Shown: in pieces, positions 1 to 8,778 of the stretch
Layout of the letters: every line of letters begins with the position of its first letter
Numbering within the stretch: the first letter of the stretch is position 1
Origin: Pseudomonadota bacterium
GTDB taxonomy: Bacteria; Pseudomonadota; Gammaproteobacteria; Steroidobacterales; JBCBZW01
DNA length: 64,000 bases
Assembly (NCBI GenBank): GCA_039193195.1
Contig: JBCCWS010000007.1
Location: forward strand, 122,884-186,883
Direction of reading: 5' to 3'
The notes under the pieces: generated by a model
Database searches by the model: none
What the model saw: only the letters and a program-made list of their open reading frames with translations
What the model was told of the DNA's origin: nothing
Position numbers and translations under genes: made by a program

Positions 1-427
1 CGGTGGTCGGCCAGTCGTCGCGGTAGCGTCGCCAGGCCTGGGCATCGTGGACGTGAAACACGGCTCCGCAGTCGGGGATGGCCGCGTAGAGCGCCATGTG
101 CGCCAAGGTCTCCGAGGACGGTTCGACCGGGCCGCGTGCGCGCACCCGATTGTCCTGCAGATCGTAGGTGATCACCTCCGTGTAGTGCGTTGGCGTGAGC
201 CGCGGCAGGTGACCGGTCTGCGTGCCCGTCATCAACACATGTCCGTTCGCCAGTCTGGCGCTGACGTTGCCGTAGCCCACGCCGGCGTCGACGTACTCGC
301 CGATTAGGCGGTATTCGAACAGGCGCGACCGCCAGCCGTTGAGCCCCCGCAGGGTGCTGCCTTCCTCCGGCGCAGGCCCAGGCTCGAGGTGTGACCGAAA
401 CTTGATGACGCCATCATCGATGCTCAT
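1..427 (-). CDS. Class II aldolase/adducin family protein (3' part missing)
   Basis: The minus-strand frame starts at the ATG at 427 and is still open at the window edge, giving about 142 residues. The visible part has the class II aldolase fold pattern: 'GYGNVSARL' near residue 50, 'MTGTQTG' near 65, 'SSETLAHMALY' near 105 and 'VFHVHDAQAW', whose HxH would bind the catalytic metal. The start overlaps the mtnA stop by one base (TAATG), so the two are translationally coupled. Because mtnA makes methylthioribulose-1-phosphate, the obvious candidate role is the next step (MtnB-like dehydratase). The C-terminal metal ligand lies outside the window, and other sugar-phosphate aldolases have the same motifs, so the substrate is inference. 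Confidence 0.8.
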   Translation of the reverse strand, partial: MSIDDGVIKFRSHLEPGPAPEEGSTLRGLNGWRSRLFEYRLIGEYVDAGVGYGNVSARLANGHVLMTGTQTGHLPRLTPTHYTEVITYDLQDNRVRARGPVEPSSETLAHMALYAAIPDCGAVFHVHDAQAWRRYRDDWPTT

Positions 428-1533
428 TAGTGCACTCGCTTGAATCGGGCGCGCAGGGCCTGCTCTGTGGCGTCGACGACTCCGCGCTCGGTGATCAAAC
501 CGGTGACAAGACGGGCCGGCGTGACGTCGAAGGCAGGGTTCGCGCAGGCGCTCGCGGCCGGAGTGATCCTCACTCGCTGGGTCTTTCCACCTGCCGTTTG
601 GCCGTACACCTCGCTCACCTCCGTGCTGTCTCGCTCCTCGATGGGAACCTCGCGAAGCCCATCGCTCAAGGTCCAGTCGATGGTGGATGAAGGCAGGGCC
701 ACGTAGAACGGAACATCGTTGTCGAAGGCGGCCAAGGCCTTCAGGTAGGTGCCGATCTTATTGCACACATCGCCGGTGCAGGTCACCCGATCGGTGCCGA
801 CGATGCACATGTCGACCAGACCGTGCTGCATCAGGTGGCCGCCGGCGTTGTCGACGATCACCGTGTGCGGGATACCCGCCTGGGCGAGCTCCCATGCGGT
901 GAGTTGAGCGCCCTGGTTGCGAGGCCGCGTCTCATCCACCCACACGTGCACGGGAATGCCCTCCTGGTGGGCGAGATAGATCGCAGCGGTGGCCGTACCC
1001 CAGTCCACCGTGGCGAGCCAGCCGGCGTTGCAGTGAGTGAGAATGTTCACCGGTTCACCGTGACGTTGCGCCTGTTGGCGGCGGATGAGCGCAAGGCCGT
1101 GTTCGCCGATGCTGTGGTTGGTCTGTACGTCTTCCTCGCAAAGCGTTTCCGCAGCGCTGCGCAAGCGCACGACCTGCTGCTTCAGGTCCTGGCAATCGGC
1201 CACGCCAGCGAGCACCCGGTCGATGGCCCAAGCCAGATTGACGGCCGTCGGGCGGGCGGCGCGCAGCTGCGCCGCGGCTTGTACGAGATGGGCGGGGCCA
1301 AGTCCCTCGCGGTGCGCCTCTCGGGCGGCCAGGTACAGGCTCCAGGCCGCGGTGGCGCCGATCAGAGGCGCGCCGCGAACGAGCATGTCGGCGATGGCCT
1401 CGACGCCGTCCTGGTAACGCCGAAGCTGCGCCACCTCGAAGCGGTGCGGCAGCCAGCGCTGGTCGATGATGTTCACCGCATCGGCATCGGCCGCCAGCCA
1501 GATCGTGCGATAGGGGTTGCCGTCGACATTCAC
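427..1533 (-). CDS. mtnA: S-methyl-5-thioribose-1-phosphate isomerase
   Basis: MtnA isomerises 5-methylthioribose-1-phosphate to 5-methylthioribulose-1-phosphate in the methionine salvage pathway. The 368-residue product has the usual family length. It shows the eIF-2B alpha/beta/delta-type signatures: 'RGAPLIGATAAW' near residue 55, 'ILTHCNAGWLATVDWGTA' near 165 (the conserved cysteine), 'HVWVDETRPRNQGA' near 198 and 'CIVGTDRV' near 243 (the conserved aspartate), then a 'NKIGTY' stretch. It is the first gene of a tightly coupled minus-strand pair with the class II aldolase downstream. The aldolase start codon overlaps its stop. No regulatory site was identified. Confidence 0.95.
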   Translation of the reverse strand: MNVDGNPYRTIWLAADADAVNIIDQRWLPHRFEVAQLRRYQDGVEAIADMLVRGAPLIGATAAWSLYLAAREAHREGLGPAHLVQAAAQLRAARPTAVNLAWAIDRVLAGVADCQDLKQQVVRLRSAAETLCEEDVQTNHSIGEHGLALIRRQQAQRHGEPVNILTHCNAGWLATVDWGTATAAIYLAHQEGIPVHVWVDETRPRNQGAQLTAWELAQAGIPHTVIVDNAGGHLMQHGLVDMCIVGTDRVTCTGDVCNKIGTYLKALAAFDNDVPFYVALPSSTIDWTLSDGLREVPIEERDSTEVSEVYGQTAGGKTQRVRITPAASACANPAFDVTPARLVTGLITERGVVDATEQALRARFKRVH

Positions 1534-1635
1534 TTGGATTGGCGCTCCGGTGTGCGGCCCAAGGGGCCGGTAACGCTAGACTAGAAGACCAGCATAGCAA
1601 CCCGGCGTCTGCCGGCATCGAGGAATCGACTTACC

Positions 1636-2730
1636 GTGGAATTGGACCAACTGCGTGAACGCCTGACGCAGATCGACAAAGAGCTGCTGGCACTGGTTGC
1701 CGAGCGCGATCAGCTGTCGCATCGAATCGCCGAAGTGAAGCGACGCGAGGGCCGCGCCACGCGCGACTTCGTGCGCGAGAAGACCGTGCTCCAGGGCGCC
1801 CGCCAGCGGGCGCGAGAGCTGGGGTTGTCGCCCACGTTGGCGGAGCGCTTGGTGCGCGAGCTGATCGAGGCCTCGCTCACTTCCCAGGAAGCCTACCGCC
1901 TGACCCGGGAGGGGCGCGGCGGCGGCCGGCGGGCCTTGGTGATCGGTGGGGCGGGGAAGATGGGCCGCTGGTTCGCGGAGTTTCTCGCCTCCCAGGCCTT
2001 CGAAGTGGAGATCGCTGACCCCACGGGCGAGGTGCCGGGCTACCCCTGCCGTGCGCAGTGGCGCGAGCTCACCTTGGATCACGACGTGGTGGTGATCGCG
2101 ACGCCCATGCAGGTGGCCAACGAGGTGCTGCTGGCCATGGCTGATGCACCGCCGCCGGGGCTGGTGCTCGACATAGGCTCACTCAAGGCGCCCCTGCGCG
2201 AGGGCCTGCAGCGCGCCGCCGAGGCAGGCGTTCGCGTCGCCTCCATCCACCCGATGTTTGGGCCCGATGCGCAGCTCCTGTCGGGTCGTCACGTGATCTT
2301 CGTGGATACGGGGGTCGCAGAGGCTACCCGTGCGGCGCGCGAGCTCTTCGACTCCACGATGGCGCGCCAGGTAGAGATGAGCCTCGATGACCACGACCGC
2401 CTAATCGCCTTCGTGCTGGGCCTCTCACACGCGCTCAACATAGTCTTCATCGCTGCGCTAGCGGAGTCTCATGAAAACGTGCCGAGGCTGCAGGAGATGT
2501 CCAGCAGCACCTTCGATGCGCAGTTGGGCGTATCCGCGCGCGTAGCTCAAGACAATCCCCATATGTATTTCGAAATCCAATCGCTAAACGACCATAACGA
2601 ACAGGCGTTGGCAGCGCTCGAGGGGGCGTTGGGGCGTTTAACGTCAGCGGTACGCGGCGGACACGAAGGTGACTTCGTCGCCATGATGCGCCAGGGCCGG
2701 GACTACTTCAGTGCGCTCGAGCGGCCATGA
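1636..2730 (+). CDS. tyrA: Bifunctional chorismate mutase / prephenate dehydrogenase
   Basis: The product makes prephenate from chorismate and oxidises it to 4-hydroxyphenylpyruvate for tyrosine synthesis. Residues 1-85 are an AroQ-type chorismate mutase ('LRERLTQIDKELLALVAERDQLS', with the helical R/D/K pattern and 'SQEAYR' near 80). A Rossmann domain follows from about residue 95 ('VIGGAGKMGRWFAEFL', nucleotide-binding glycines). The prephenate dehydrogenase helical domain has 'SIHPMFGPD' near 190. The 364-residue length suits the gammaproteobacterial TyrA fusion. Translation starts at GTG 1636 with AGGA about 11 bases upstream. The 3' end overlaps the convergent HDOD gene by 23 bases. Confidence 0.94.
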   Translation: MELDQLRERLTQIDKELLALVAERDQLSHRIAEVKRREGRATRDFVREKTVLQGARQRARELGLSPTLAERLVRELIEASLTSQEAYRLTREGRGGGRRALVIGGAGKMGRWFAEFLASQAFEVEIADPTGEVPGYPCRAQWRELTLDHDVVVIATPMQVANEVLLAMADAPPPGLVLDIGSLKAPLREGLQRAAEAGVRVASIHPMFGPDAQLLSGRHVIFVDTGVAEATRAARELFDSTMARQVEMSLDDHDRLIAFVLGLSHALNIVFIAALAESHENVPRLQEMSSSTFDAQLGVSARVAQDNPHMYFEIQSLNDHNEQALAALEGALGRLTSAVRGGHEGDFVAMMRQGRDYFSALERP

Positions 2731-4165
2731 AGTCGTTGATCGTGGGGTTCTGAGCATCGAGGGCCACCACGTCATCCTCCTCTCCTGCATGCTGAACCAC
2801 ACCGCCTGCCGGGCCGCGCACGGCTCGGTGCAACGCTGCGGTGGCGGCGCGCACGAGGTTGCCCGCGTCCGTGTAGTCGCGCTCATCGCCCAGCGTGGCA
2901 AGGCCCACGCGTAGGGCGTTGCGGTCCAGCGCGGGTTCGGCCGTCGCCCCCCAGGTAAGCGGCCCGAACAGGGCGCGCGTGGCGCGTTCGGCCTCGCCCG
3001 CGGCAACCCCAGAGAACATGGCAAGCAGGCGGCCGTCGTCCATCACCGCGAGGGCAGCGGTGTCCGGGAGCTCGGCTTGCGCGCGCTTCGCGGCCACCGC
3101 CGTGGCTGCGCCGTCAACGCTCTCCCCCAAGAAGATCGTGGCCACACTCAGGGGCCAACGTTCTCGTTTGGCTATTGGGAACTCTCGCGCCAGCCGCTCG
3201 TGCATCTGATCTGCGGTCCACACCAGCACGGGGCGCTCGCCCGCGTTGCTCGTGGCGGACAAGAGCTCGCCGGCCTTGGTGGTGATCCTTTCGGCTTCCG
3301 CCGGGTCGAGGATGTCCATCTCGAAGATGGCCTCGGTCTCTGGAAGTTGGTCACGCAGCTCGACGAAGATATCCAAAAGGTCCGCGGTGCCGATGCCTAG
3401 CAGTTGCTCGGCGGCGATGGCGAGGGAGCTCATGGCGGCGTGCGGCTCTTCTAAGAACCAGACGTCGGCCAGATCGCCGGAGAGCGCGACGCAGCGTGAG
3501 AGCCCAGCGAACTCGTACTCTGGATCAATGCCGCCGGCGCCGTGGCTGGTGCCCACAGCGTGGCAGATCGGCTCCGCGAGACGCCACCGATCGAGCAGCC
3601 ATTCGCCGACCTGGGAATGGTTGGCGTTGAGGGCCGACTGTTCGTGGACGATCAGTCCGGCGTGGTCGGTCAACACGTCGGGTGCACCGTCGTACAGGGC
3701 GGGCATCGCCCGATCGAGGACCAGCACGCCGATGTCCTGCAGGATGGCGGCGAGAAACACCTGTTCGTAGCAGGTAAGGCCAGCCGCTTCGGCGAGCGCG
3801 CGGGCGCCGTTAGCTGCCATCAGACTGCGGCGCCAATAGCGTTTGAGATTGATGCCGGTCGTTTCCGTGTCGCGGATGCTGGAGACGAGGGAGAAGCTCA
3901 GGGCCAGGGTCATGGTGCCGTTGAGGCCCAGAGCCAGGATCGCCTGGCGCACGGTCTCGCGCGCTCGGCCACGTGAGTAGAGCGACGAGTTCGCTACCCG
4001 CAGCAGCTTCAAGGCGAGCGCCGGGTCCTTCTCGATGACACCGCCGATGGCAGCGAGGGTCACCTCAGGATCTTCGGCTAACTCAATGAGTTCCTGCGCG
4101 ATCTTGGGCGGTGAAGGCAGATCGCGGATGCCTTCGAATTGGGACGTAAGATCCGATGGAAGCAC
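2708..4165 (-). CDS. HDOD domain signalling protein with degenerate C-terminal domain
   Basis: HDOD domains are HD-like output modules found with cyclic-di-GMP and chemosensory signalling; their biochemical activity is often unclear. Here the domain starts almost at the N-terminus ('IRDLPSPPKIAQELIEL') and runs to about residue 240, with 'VIEKDPALALKLLRVANS' and 'AAILQDIGVLVLD'. The C-terminal third (about 330-480) has weak GGDEF-like spacing but no GGDEF motif. I chose GTG 4165 because GGAG lies 7 bases upstream and the HDOD domain begins there. The frame is open further up, to ATG 4267 or TTG 4273, but those extra residues are low in complexity and would overlap a Fur-like site. It is convergent with tyrA and divergent from bfd. 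Confidence 0.82.
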   Translation of the reverse strand: MLPSDLTSQFEGIRDLPSPPKIAQELIELAEDPEVTLAAIGGVIEKDPALALKLLRVANSSLYSRGRARETVRQAILALGLNGTMTLALSFSLVSSIRDTETTGINLKRYWRRSLMAANGARALAEAAGLTCYEQVFLAAILQDIGVLVLDRAMPALYDGAPDVLTDHAGLIVHEQSALNANHSQVGEWLLDRWRLAEPICHAVGTSHGAGGIDPEYEFAGLSRCVALSGDLADVWFLEEPHAAMSSLAIAAEQLLGIGTADLLDIFVELRDQLPETEAIFEMDILDPAEAERITTKAGELLSATSNAGERPVLVWTADQMHERLAREFPIAKRERWPLSVATIFLGESVDGAATAVAAKRAQAELPDTAALAVMDDGRLLAMFSGVAAGEAERATRALFGPLTWGATAEPALDRNALRVGLATLGDERDYTDAGNLVRAATAALHRAVRGPAGGVVQHAGEEDDVVALDAQNPTINDFMAARAH

Positions 4166-4260
4166 GGACGGTCTCCGAGAGTCGGCTGAACCTATGCCCC
4201 TTATGTCGGCCCGACGGCGAGGAGCTTTAGAGTCGCGTGCGGATCTCGGAATTGCCGAGA

Positions 4261-4290
4261 AGCTCATTGACAATGATTCGTATTTGAGCT
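4261..4290. promoter_or_regulatory. Fur-like operator upstream of bfd
   Basis: Bases 4271-4289 match about 11 of 19 positions of the classical Fur box. They sit inside an inverted repeat (AGCTCA at 4261-4266, TGAGCT at 4285-4290). The site lies just upstream of bfd, where iron-starvation control is common. Half-site quality is modest, so this is a candidate only. Confidence 0.4.
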
Positions 4291-4302
4291 GTGATGCTGG
4301 AC

Positions 4303-4536
4303 ATGTACATCTGCATTTGCAACGGCGTAACTGATCGTGAGATTCGCGAAGCTGTCGCCGCTGGCGCCGATTCCGTAGACGCCCTGCGAGAGGAGCTTGG
4401 CGTGGCCAGTTGCTGCGGCACCTGCGCGTGCGCGGCGCAGGCCATCCTGGAAGGCAAAGAAGGCGAGACCATCGCCGGCACGCATTCTGCGCGCTCGCCG
4501 GCCCCGCAGCCCACCACCCTCCCGGCCAGCGTTTGA
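4303..4536 (+). CDS. bfd: Bacterioferritin-associated ferredoxin
   Basis: Bfd is a small [2Fe-2S] protein that passes electrons to bacterioferritin so that stored iron can be released. The 77-residue product has the four cluster cysteines in the BFD pattern: 'CIC' near residue 4-6, then 'CCGTCACAAQ' near 38-47. Start ATG 4303 ('MYICICNGVTD') agrees with the family N-terminus; ATG 4294 would add three residues. The C-terminal tail after about residue 55 is rich in Ala, Pro and Ser and looks disordered. It lies about 220 bases upstream of bfr, its physiological partner, and has a Fur-like site just before it. Confidence 0.92.
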   Translation: MYICICNGVTDREIREAVAAGADSVDALREELGVASCCGTCACAAQAILEGKEGETIAGTHSARSPAPQPTTLPASV

Positions 4537-4714
4537 TCTAACGAGGCGTCGACGCCTCACCCCACCTCCACATTTTCCAGCGCATAGCAGCCCCCGGCGA
4601 CCTCGCGCGCCCGGGCGCTTTTGCGTGCGTGCGTTCAGGTGAAGCGTTTCGCTTGCCAAGCGGCCACGTAGGCCTCCAAAATCCGCCCCATCGAATGTAA
4701 CTGACTGTTTTTTA

Positions 4715-4733
4715 AATAAGAATTGTTTTTATC
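4715..4733. promoter_or_regulatory. Fur-like operator upstream of bfr
   Basis: This AT-rich 19-base stretch matches about 12 of 19 positions of the Fur box consensus. It lies 20 bases before the bfr start in otherwise GC-rich DNA. A likely role is iron-dependent control of bfr; binding is inferred only. Confidence 0.4.
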
Positions 4734-4753
4734 CGCAATGGAGAATAGTTTCG

Positions 4754-5230
4754 ATGAAGGCGCAAGCCGGCGTAATCGCCCTTCTGAATGAAGTGCTGAA
4801 GAACGAGCTGACGGCGATCAACCAGTACTTCTTGCACTCGCGCATGTTCGACGACTGGGGCCTGAAGGCCATCGCCAAGCATGAGTACGAAGAGTCCATC
4901 GACGAGATGAAGCATGCGGACAAGCTGATTGCTCGCATCCTCTTTTTGGAAGGCCTCCCCAATTTGCAGGATCTGGGCAGGTTGCGGATCGGCGAGGACA
5001 CCAAGGAGGTCCTCGAGTGCGACCTCGCCCTCGAGCATGACGCGCTGCCGGCCCTGCGCCGCGGGGTCAAGCACTGCGAGGATTGCCAGGACTACGTGAG
5101 CCGCGATTTGTTTCAGCACATCCTCGACGCCGAAGAGGAACACGTCGATTGGCTCGAGACCCAACTCGGCCTGATCGACAGGGTCGGCATCGAGAACTTC
5201 AACCAGACGCAGATCGGCGAATCCAACTGA
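4754..5230 (+). CDS. bfr: Bacterioferritin
   Basis: Bfr forms a 24-subunit cage that oxidises Fe(II) and stores the ferric mineral, binding haem between subunit pairs. The 158-residue product has the full set of ferroxidase ligands at the standard numbering: E18, E51, H54, E94, E127 and H130, plus haem-binding M52 in 'DEMKHADKL'. It is therefore an active haem-containing Bfr rather than an inactive partner subunit. ATG 4754 has GGAG about 10 bases upstream and a Fur-like site in front. It is downstream of bfd, consistent with joint control of iron storage and release. Confidence 0.97.
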   Translation: MKAQAGVIALLNEVLKNELTAINQYFLHSRMFDDWGLKAIAKHEYEESIDEMKHADKLIARILFLEGLPNLQDLGRLRIGEDTKEVLECDLALEHDALPALRRGVKHCEDCQDYVSRDLFQHILDAEEEHVDWLETQLGLIDRVGIENFNQTQIGESN

Positions 5231-5254
5231 CGCCGCCGGGGCACAAGGGCCCTC

Positions 5255-6457
5255 TCAGGTGGCGAGGACCGCGGCGCGCGCCGAGCTCTGCGCCCCAGGC
5301 GAGGGCAGGGTGAAGGCAGCCAGCGTCGCGACCAGCGCAAGCGCGGCGAGCCCAAAGAACAACGGCGCTGGCGATCCTTGCCAGCGCACCACCGCCGCCG
5401 CCACGGCGACCGCCAGGGGCGCGCTACCGAAGGCCAGCACGAACTTCAGGCCAAAGAACAGGCCGTGTCGCCTGGGCGGTGCATGCTGGGCAAGTAGCAT
5501 GTTTTCTGCCGGCATGGCGCCGGCGGACACCACGACAGCCGCCGTCGCAGCCACCACCAGGGGCAGTCCCACGAGCGAGGCCAGCAACAGCAGCAGCGGC
5601 AGCTGCAGGAGTGCGGCTGCGGCGTAGAGGGGCCGCAAGGGCATGCGATCGGCCAACCAGCCGCCCGCCAGCTGCATGATGCCCGCGGCCCCGTAGACTA
5701 CAGTCACCCACCAGCCCGCCGCCGTCGCGGCGGCCTCGGGGTCCGTGACGCGTTCGGCGAAGATCTTTGGAAACACCGCCTGACTGGCCTGGTAGATGAA
5801 CCCTAGGGCAAACATGGCGACCAGCAGCGCGGCCAAGGGCCGCCATGCGGTCGGGCCTTCGTTTTGCGTCCCGTGCGCTTGGGTGAGCGGTCTCGTGGAC
5901 GGCTCAACGGGGAGCCGGCCAAACAGCAACATCGCGCCCATGCTGGCGCCGGCGAGCAAGCTGATTGCGCCAGGAACGATGAAGGCGGCCTGCCAACCCC
6001 AACGTTCCACGAGCACGGCGACTGCGCCGCCGCTCGCGGCGACGCCTAGAGCGCCAAACACGCCATTTGCACCGAGCACTAGGCCGCGTCGCTCGGCGCG
6101 CGCAGAGCGCACCAGCCACGGGATGCCGACCGGATGGTAGATCGCCGCGAAGGCGCCGAGTAGGGTCAGGCCCAGCCCCATAATCCGACCGTCGCCAGCA
6201 CTTGCGCAGAGCATGCAGGCGATGCCCATGCCGCAGAACATCACCACCAACATGCCGGGCGCATTCCAACGATCCGCAAGCCAACCGGCGGGCAACGCGC
6301 ATACCCCCACGGCCAAGGTGCCGGCCGTCCACAGGGGCAACAGCTGCGCGTAGGGTTGCCCCCAACCCGTCTCCAGGGCCAATACGAGCACGAAGAACAT
6401 GGCCGTGAGCATGTGCATAAGCGCATGGCCGAGGCTGGCGAAGAACAATGCTGACAT
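5255..6457 (-). CDS. MFS transporter
   Basis: This 400-residue protein is almost wholly hydrophobic, with about twelve predicted membrane segments and a break of charged residues near the middle (about 190-205), the usual 6+6 plan. The loop after helix 2 has 'GWLADRWN' near residue 58, matching the MFS loop 2-3 motif. A second 'GGWLADRMPLRPLY' follows helix 8 near 265. Transport substrate and direction cannot be told from sequence. It is convergent with bfr (25 bases apart) and divergent from the aminotransferase gene at 6587. Confidence 0.85.
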   Translation of the reverse strand: MSALFFASLGHALMHMLTAMFFVLVLALETGWGQPYAQLLPLWTAGTLAVGVCALPAGWLADRWNAPGMLVVMFCGMGIACMLCASAGDGRIMGLGLTLLGAFAAIYHPVGIPWLVRSARAERRGLVLGANGVFGALGVAASGGAVAVLVERWGWQAAFIVPGAISLLAGASMGAMLLFGRLPVEPSTRPLTQAHGTQNEGPTAWRPLAALLVAMFALGFIYQASQAVFPKIFAERVTDPEAAATAAGWWVTVVYGAAGIMQLAGGWLADRMPLRPLYAAAALLQLPLLLLLASLVGLPLVVAATAAVVVSAGAMPAENMLLAQHAPPRRHGLFFGLKFVLAFGSAPLAVAVAAAVVRWQGSPAPLFFGLAALALVATLAAFTLPSPGAQSSARAAVLAT

Positions 6458-6586
6458 GGCGCCTTGCGGTAGGATCTTAGGGGTTGATCACGCAGGTGAT
6501 CACGCTCTCGCGCATACTAGCGCCCTGGCCGCCCCGCGCGCAGGATCGCGGTCGGCACCTGCGGTTTATCTATCGATACGAGCGCC

Positions 6587-7837
6587 ATGCAACCCTCCTC
6601 GACCTCCCACCCCTCCACGCGATCGCCCGCCGTGCATAGCTCCGCCGTGCTCGCCAACGTGCGCTATGAGATCCGCGGCCGATTGGCCCGCCGTGCGAGC
6701 GAGCTCGAGCGCCAGGGCTATGAAATCTTGGCTTTGAACATCGGCAACCCCGGCCAGTTTGGTTTCCGCACGCCGGAGACGATGCGTCGCGCTGTGGTCG
6801 AGAATTTAGCATCGGCAGAGCCCTACTGCCCCTCAAGAGGCATCTTTCCGGCCCGCGAAGCGGTGGTCCTTCAGCACCAGAATCGCGGTGTGATGGATGT
6901 GAGTGCCGACGATGTGTTCATGGGCAACGGCGTCAGCGAACTGATCGACCTCACCCTGCGCGCGATGCTCAATACGGGCGATGAAGTGCTCGTGCCAAGC
7001 CCTGACTACCCCCTTTGGACCGCCGCCGTAAACCTCAACGGTGGTCGCGCCGTACACTACCCGTGCCGTCCCGAGCGTGGCTTTGAGCCGGACGCGAGCG
7101 ACCTCGAGGCGCTGATCACGCCCCGCACGAGGGCGATGGTGGTGATCAACCCCAATAACCCGAGCGGCGCGGTGTACTCCCGCGAGAGCCTGGCGCAGTT
7201 GGCAGCGCTCGCCGAACGGCACCATCTGGTTCTTATGTGCGACGAGGTGTATGACCAGATTCTCTACGATGGTGCGCAGTTCGTGCCTATGGCCACCCTG
7301 GTCCGCGATACGCTTTGCGCCACCTACAGCGGCTTGTCCAAAGTGTATCGTGCGTGTGGCTATCGTGTCGGTTGGGTAGCGCTGAGCGGAAACCGGGACG
7401 GCGCCGCCCATTACCTCAATGCGATGGAAACGCTGGCGAGCCTTCGCTTGTGCAGCAACGTGCCAGGCCAGTGGGCTGTGCAGACGGCTCTCGGCGGTCA
7501 CCAGAGCATTCACCAGCTCACAGCCCCAGGCGGGCGACTCTACGAGAGCCGGCAGACGGTGATCGATGCGGTGGCGTCCAGCGACGCCTTGCGCATGCAG
7601 GCGCCCGCTGGCGCCATCTACGCGTTTTTGCAAGTGCCATCGGACGTGGTGCCGAGCTTTGACGATGAGGCCTTTGCCATGGAGCTGTTGGAGCAGCGCC
7701 ACGTGCTGTTGGTGCCGGGGTCAAGCTTCAACTTCCCTCAGCGCGATCATCTGCGGATCACCCTGCTGCCCGATCGGGAAACGCTCGAAGATGTGTTCTC
7801 ACGCATCCATGATGTGCTCGGGAGCTGGCGCGGATGA
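6587..7837 (+). CDS. alaA: PLP-dependent aminotransferase, AlaA-like
   Basis: A fold-type I aminotransferase of 416 residues. The active-site lysine lies in 'YSGLSKVYRACGYRVGW' near residue 250, a context typical of AlaA glutamate-pyruvate aminotransferase. Other fold markers are 'NPNNPSGAVY' near 190, 'CDEVYDQI' near 220 (the Asp that pairs with PLP) and the C-terminal 'LRITLLP' arginine. The N-terminal 20 residues are Ser/Pro-rich, so a later start is possible, although no better Shine-Dalgarno site is obvious. The stop overlaps the next gene (ATGA), indicating coupling to the hydrolase at 7834. The alanine-synthesis role is inferred from similarity to AlaA. Confidence 0.85.
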   Translation: MQPSSTSHPSTRSPAVHSSAVLANVRYEIRGRLARRASELERQGYEILALNIGNPGQFGFRTPETMRRAVVENLASAEPYCPSRGIFPAREAVVLQHQNRGVMDVSADDVFMGNGVSELIDLTLRAMLNTGDEVLVPSPDYPLWTAAVNLNGGRAVHYPCRPERGFEPDASDLEALITPRTRAMVVINPNNPSGAVYSRESLAQLAALAERHHLVLMCDEVYDQILYDGAQFVPMATLVRDTLCATYSGLSKVYRACGYRVGWVALSGNRDGAAHYLNAMETLASLRLCSNVPGQWAVQTALGGHQSIHQLTAPGGRLYESRQTVIDAVASSDALRMQAPAGAIYAFLQVPSDVVPSFDDEAFAMELLEQRHVLLVPGSSFNFPQRDHLRITLLPDRETLEDVFSRIHDVLGSWRG

Positions 7838-8745
7838 GGTTACCGCGCGCCCTGCTGATCGGCGTCATCAGCGCGTGGCTCAACACACTGCATCGGGTGG
7901 CGCCCAACGCCGCTCGTCACCAGGCCCTGCGTATCTTCTGCTCCCCCACCAAGCGCAGTCCGCCTGCGCCGCGCCACGGACCGCTGCTCGCTCGCGCTGA
8001 ACGTACCTTGATGCGCCTGCCGGGGCGCGAGGGGGAAGTGGTGACTTATCGATGGTCGTCACCGGATGTCGAGTCGTCACGGGTGCGGCCGCTGGTCATG
8101 CTCGCCCACGGCTGGGAGTCTTGCGTGGGGCGCCTCGCCGACTGGATTGCACCGCTGCACGCAGCAGGCTTCGATGTGATCGGCGTGGATGCGCCGGCCC
8201 ACGGCGAGTCAGAGGGCAGCGCGCTCACCGCAATCGACTACGCCCAAGCCATGCAGATGCTTGGCTCACGTGAGCCGGTGGCCGCGGTGATAGGCCATTC
8301 CTTCGGCGGTCTTTGCGCAGCGCTGTCGGTCGGTGCCGTGGGCCTAGAGGCGCCCTTGCAAGCAGAGCGCTTGGTGCTCATCGCCGCCCCGCGCAGCGTG
8401 CAGTCCCTGACCCACCGGTACGCGCAGATACTCTCCCTGCGACAGGCTCTGTTCGAGGATGTGGTGGCACTCATCGAGGAGCGCACGGGCGTGGCCCTCG
8501 AGCGCTTCGATGCGGCCAAAGCGCTCGCTGGTGCATCTACAACGGTACTGGTGGTGCACGATACCCGTGATGAAGAAGTGCCCTACGCCGACGGCGAGAC
8601 CCTTGCCTACGCCCTGGATGATGCGGAGTTGTACACCACAACGGGGCTCGGTCACCGCCAGGTGGCGCGTAACTCACACGTAATCCGCTACGTGGTCAAG
8701 CAACTACAACAGCCAAAGGCTTCGCAGGCGCAAGCTAGCGCTTGA
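7834..8745 (+). CDS. Alpha/beta hydrolase
   Basis: A 303-residue alpha/beta-hydrolase. The nucleophile elbow is 'IGHSFGGL' near residue 151. The oxyanion-side motif 'LAHGWESC' is near 90. The acid is probably in 'VVHDTRDEEVPY' near 246, and the catalytic histidine in 'GLGHRQ' near 272. About 55 basic residues at the N-terminus ('MRLPRALLIGVISAWLNTL') may be an anchor or a poorly conserved leader. It is translationally coupled to the aminotransferase upstream. Substrate unknown. Confidence 0.82.
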   Translation: MRLPRALLIGVISAWLNTLHRVAPNAARHQALRIFCSPTKRSPPAPRHGPLLARAERTLMRLPGREGEVVTYRWSSPDVESSRVRPLVMLAHGWESCVGRLADWIAPLHAAGFDVIGVDAPAHGESEGSALTAIDYAQAMQMLGSREPVAAVIGHSFGGLCAALSVGAVGLEAPLQAERLVLIAAPRSVQSLTHRYAQILSLRQALFEDVVALIEERTGVALERFDAAKALAGASTTVLVVHDTRDEEVPYADGETLAYALDDAELYTTTGLGHRQVARNSHVIRYVVKQLQQPKASQAQASA

Positions 8746-8778
8746 CTTTTAATTTCATTAGCCAAAAGGGGAATGCCC

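Noticed and set aside
823..1584. Plus-strand 253-residue frame over mtnA
   Set aside because: Antisense of mtnA, which is complete and conserved.
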